A DNA stretch of 6,297 bases from Dehalococcoidales bacterium (lineage in GTDB: Bacteria > Chloroflexota > Dehalococcoidia > Dehalococcoidales > CSSed11-197), in NCBI GenBank assembly GCA_028705415.1, contig JAQWDO010000052.1, positions 1-6,297 of the forward strand, given 5' to 3'. Within the stretch, counting starts at the first letter, position 1, and each line of letters opens with the position of its first letter. Made by a program: the position numbers and the translations under genes. The notes under the pieces are model-generated. The model worked only from the letters and a program-made list of their open reading frames with translations, searched no databases and was not told the origin of the DNA. Shown here in pieces: positions 5,969 to 6,297 of the stretch.

Positions 5969-6297
5969 TTAATCGAGGCCCAGCGGGTCGATATCAACTT
6001 GCCAGCGGGGTGGCAGATTGATGGCATCCAGAAGGGATTTCGGGTCGGCACCTTTGATGATAATACTCCAGCGGTAACGGCCTCGCAGACGATGGTAGAA
6101 AGCAGGAGCCGGCCCTATCAGTGTAAGCCCGGCTATACCAATCCTGGCACATTCAAGCGATAATTCATATATAAGCCTCAGTGCTTCACGCAGGCAGAAT
6201 TCATCATTGGTATGTGAAAATACGAGCCTTGCCAGGCGGGAAAAGGGTGGCTGGTTCAAACTGCGCCGGTAGGTGATTTCAGTGTTATAAAAGGTTT
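5969..6297 (-). CDS. priA: Primosomal protein N' (replication restart helicase PriA), C-terminal end only
   Basis: The C-terminal 109 or so codons of PriA enter from the right edge on the minus strand and stop at TAA (5971-5969). The reading frame begins TFYNTEITYRRSLNQPPFSR, matching the family pattern of an FY..E...R segment followed by PPFSRLARL. Later come LIGPAPAFYHRLRGRYRW (residues about 60-77 of the visible part) and the terminal VDIDPLGLD, equivalent to the DVDP ending typical of PriA. PriA is the 3'-to-5' helicase that reloads the replisome at stalled forks; the helicase core and zinc-binding region lie outside the window. The apparent TTG start at 6259 is only an internal codon, because the frame stays open to the edge. 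The next gene on the same strand is 361 bp away behind its own promoter, so cotranscription with cca is not required. Confidence 0.93.
   Translation of the reverse strand, partial: TFYNTEITYRRSLNQPPFSRLARLVFSHTNDEFCLREALRLIYELSLECARIGIAGLTLIGPAPAFYHRLRGRYRWSIIIKGADPKSLLDAINLPPRWQVDIDPLGLD

Noticed and set aside
5723..6051. Open frames of 79 and 103 codons on the minus strand between priA and cca
   Set aside because: They translate the palindromic repeat into peptides of the HSERKRRIS or QSASEESHT kind, a familiar artefact of this repeat class, and one overlaps the true priA frame.

Overview
The window reads as chromosomal DNA of moderate GC from a free-living bacterium. The tryptophan-type T-box leader, the priA / tRNA nucleotidyltransferase / secD / secF order on one strand, and the LysE-family protein sequence suggest Chloroflexota (Dehalococcoidia-like) or a clostridial relative. 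That placement is an inference from general resemblance, not a computed one.

Layout from left to right. Positions 1-604 (minus) hold the N-terminal two thirds of a lipoprotein substrate-binding subunit of the TrpX / ABC_sub_bind type, cut by the window edge. Its control region runs from about 1072 down to 605: a sigma-70-like promoter, a complete T-box riboswitch with antiterminator and terminator, then a 30-codon open reading frame with a strong ribosome binding site (626-718) that conventional annotation would probably miss. The amino acid specificity can be argued twice: a probable UGG specifier, and a C in the UGGN bulge, which demands a tRNA with discriminator G73, as in bacterial tRNA-Trp. 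Diverging from it, a LysE-family exporter lies at 1179-1799 (plus). It converges on secF and overlaps its end by 11 bp. A 15-bp perfect inverted repeat inside the exporter gene looks like a terminator, probably serving the operon coming from the other side.

Positions 5607 down to 1789 (minus) form a tight three-gene operon: a tRNA nucleotidyltransferase with an HD domain, then secD, then secF. Spacing is 13-19 bp between the first two genes and a 1-base TAATG overlap between the last two. A good promoter lies at 5674-5646. SecD and SecF are the two halves of the Sec accessory complex that uses the proton motive force to pull exported proteins across the membrane. Upstream, 5608-5968 is non-coding and holds a composite palindromic repeat of the common intergenic GTCATTC..GAAGAATCTC kind, with duplicated ends. 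The right edge, 5969-6297 (minus), is the C-terminal end of PriA, the replication-restart helicase.

No mobile-element gene, CRISPR array, tRNA or rRNA was seen. The most interesting parts are the Trp T-box with its untracked small ORF, the terminator-like palindrome embedded in the exporter gene, and the nested repeat between priA and the nucleotidyltransferase gene.
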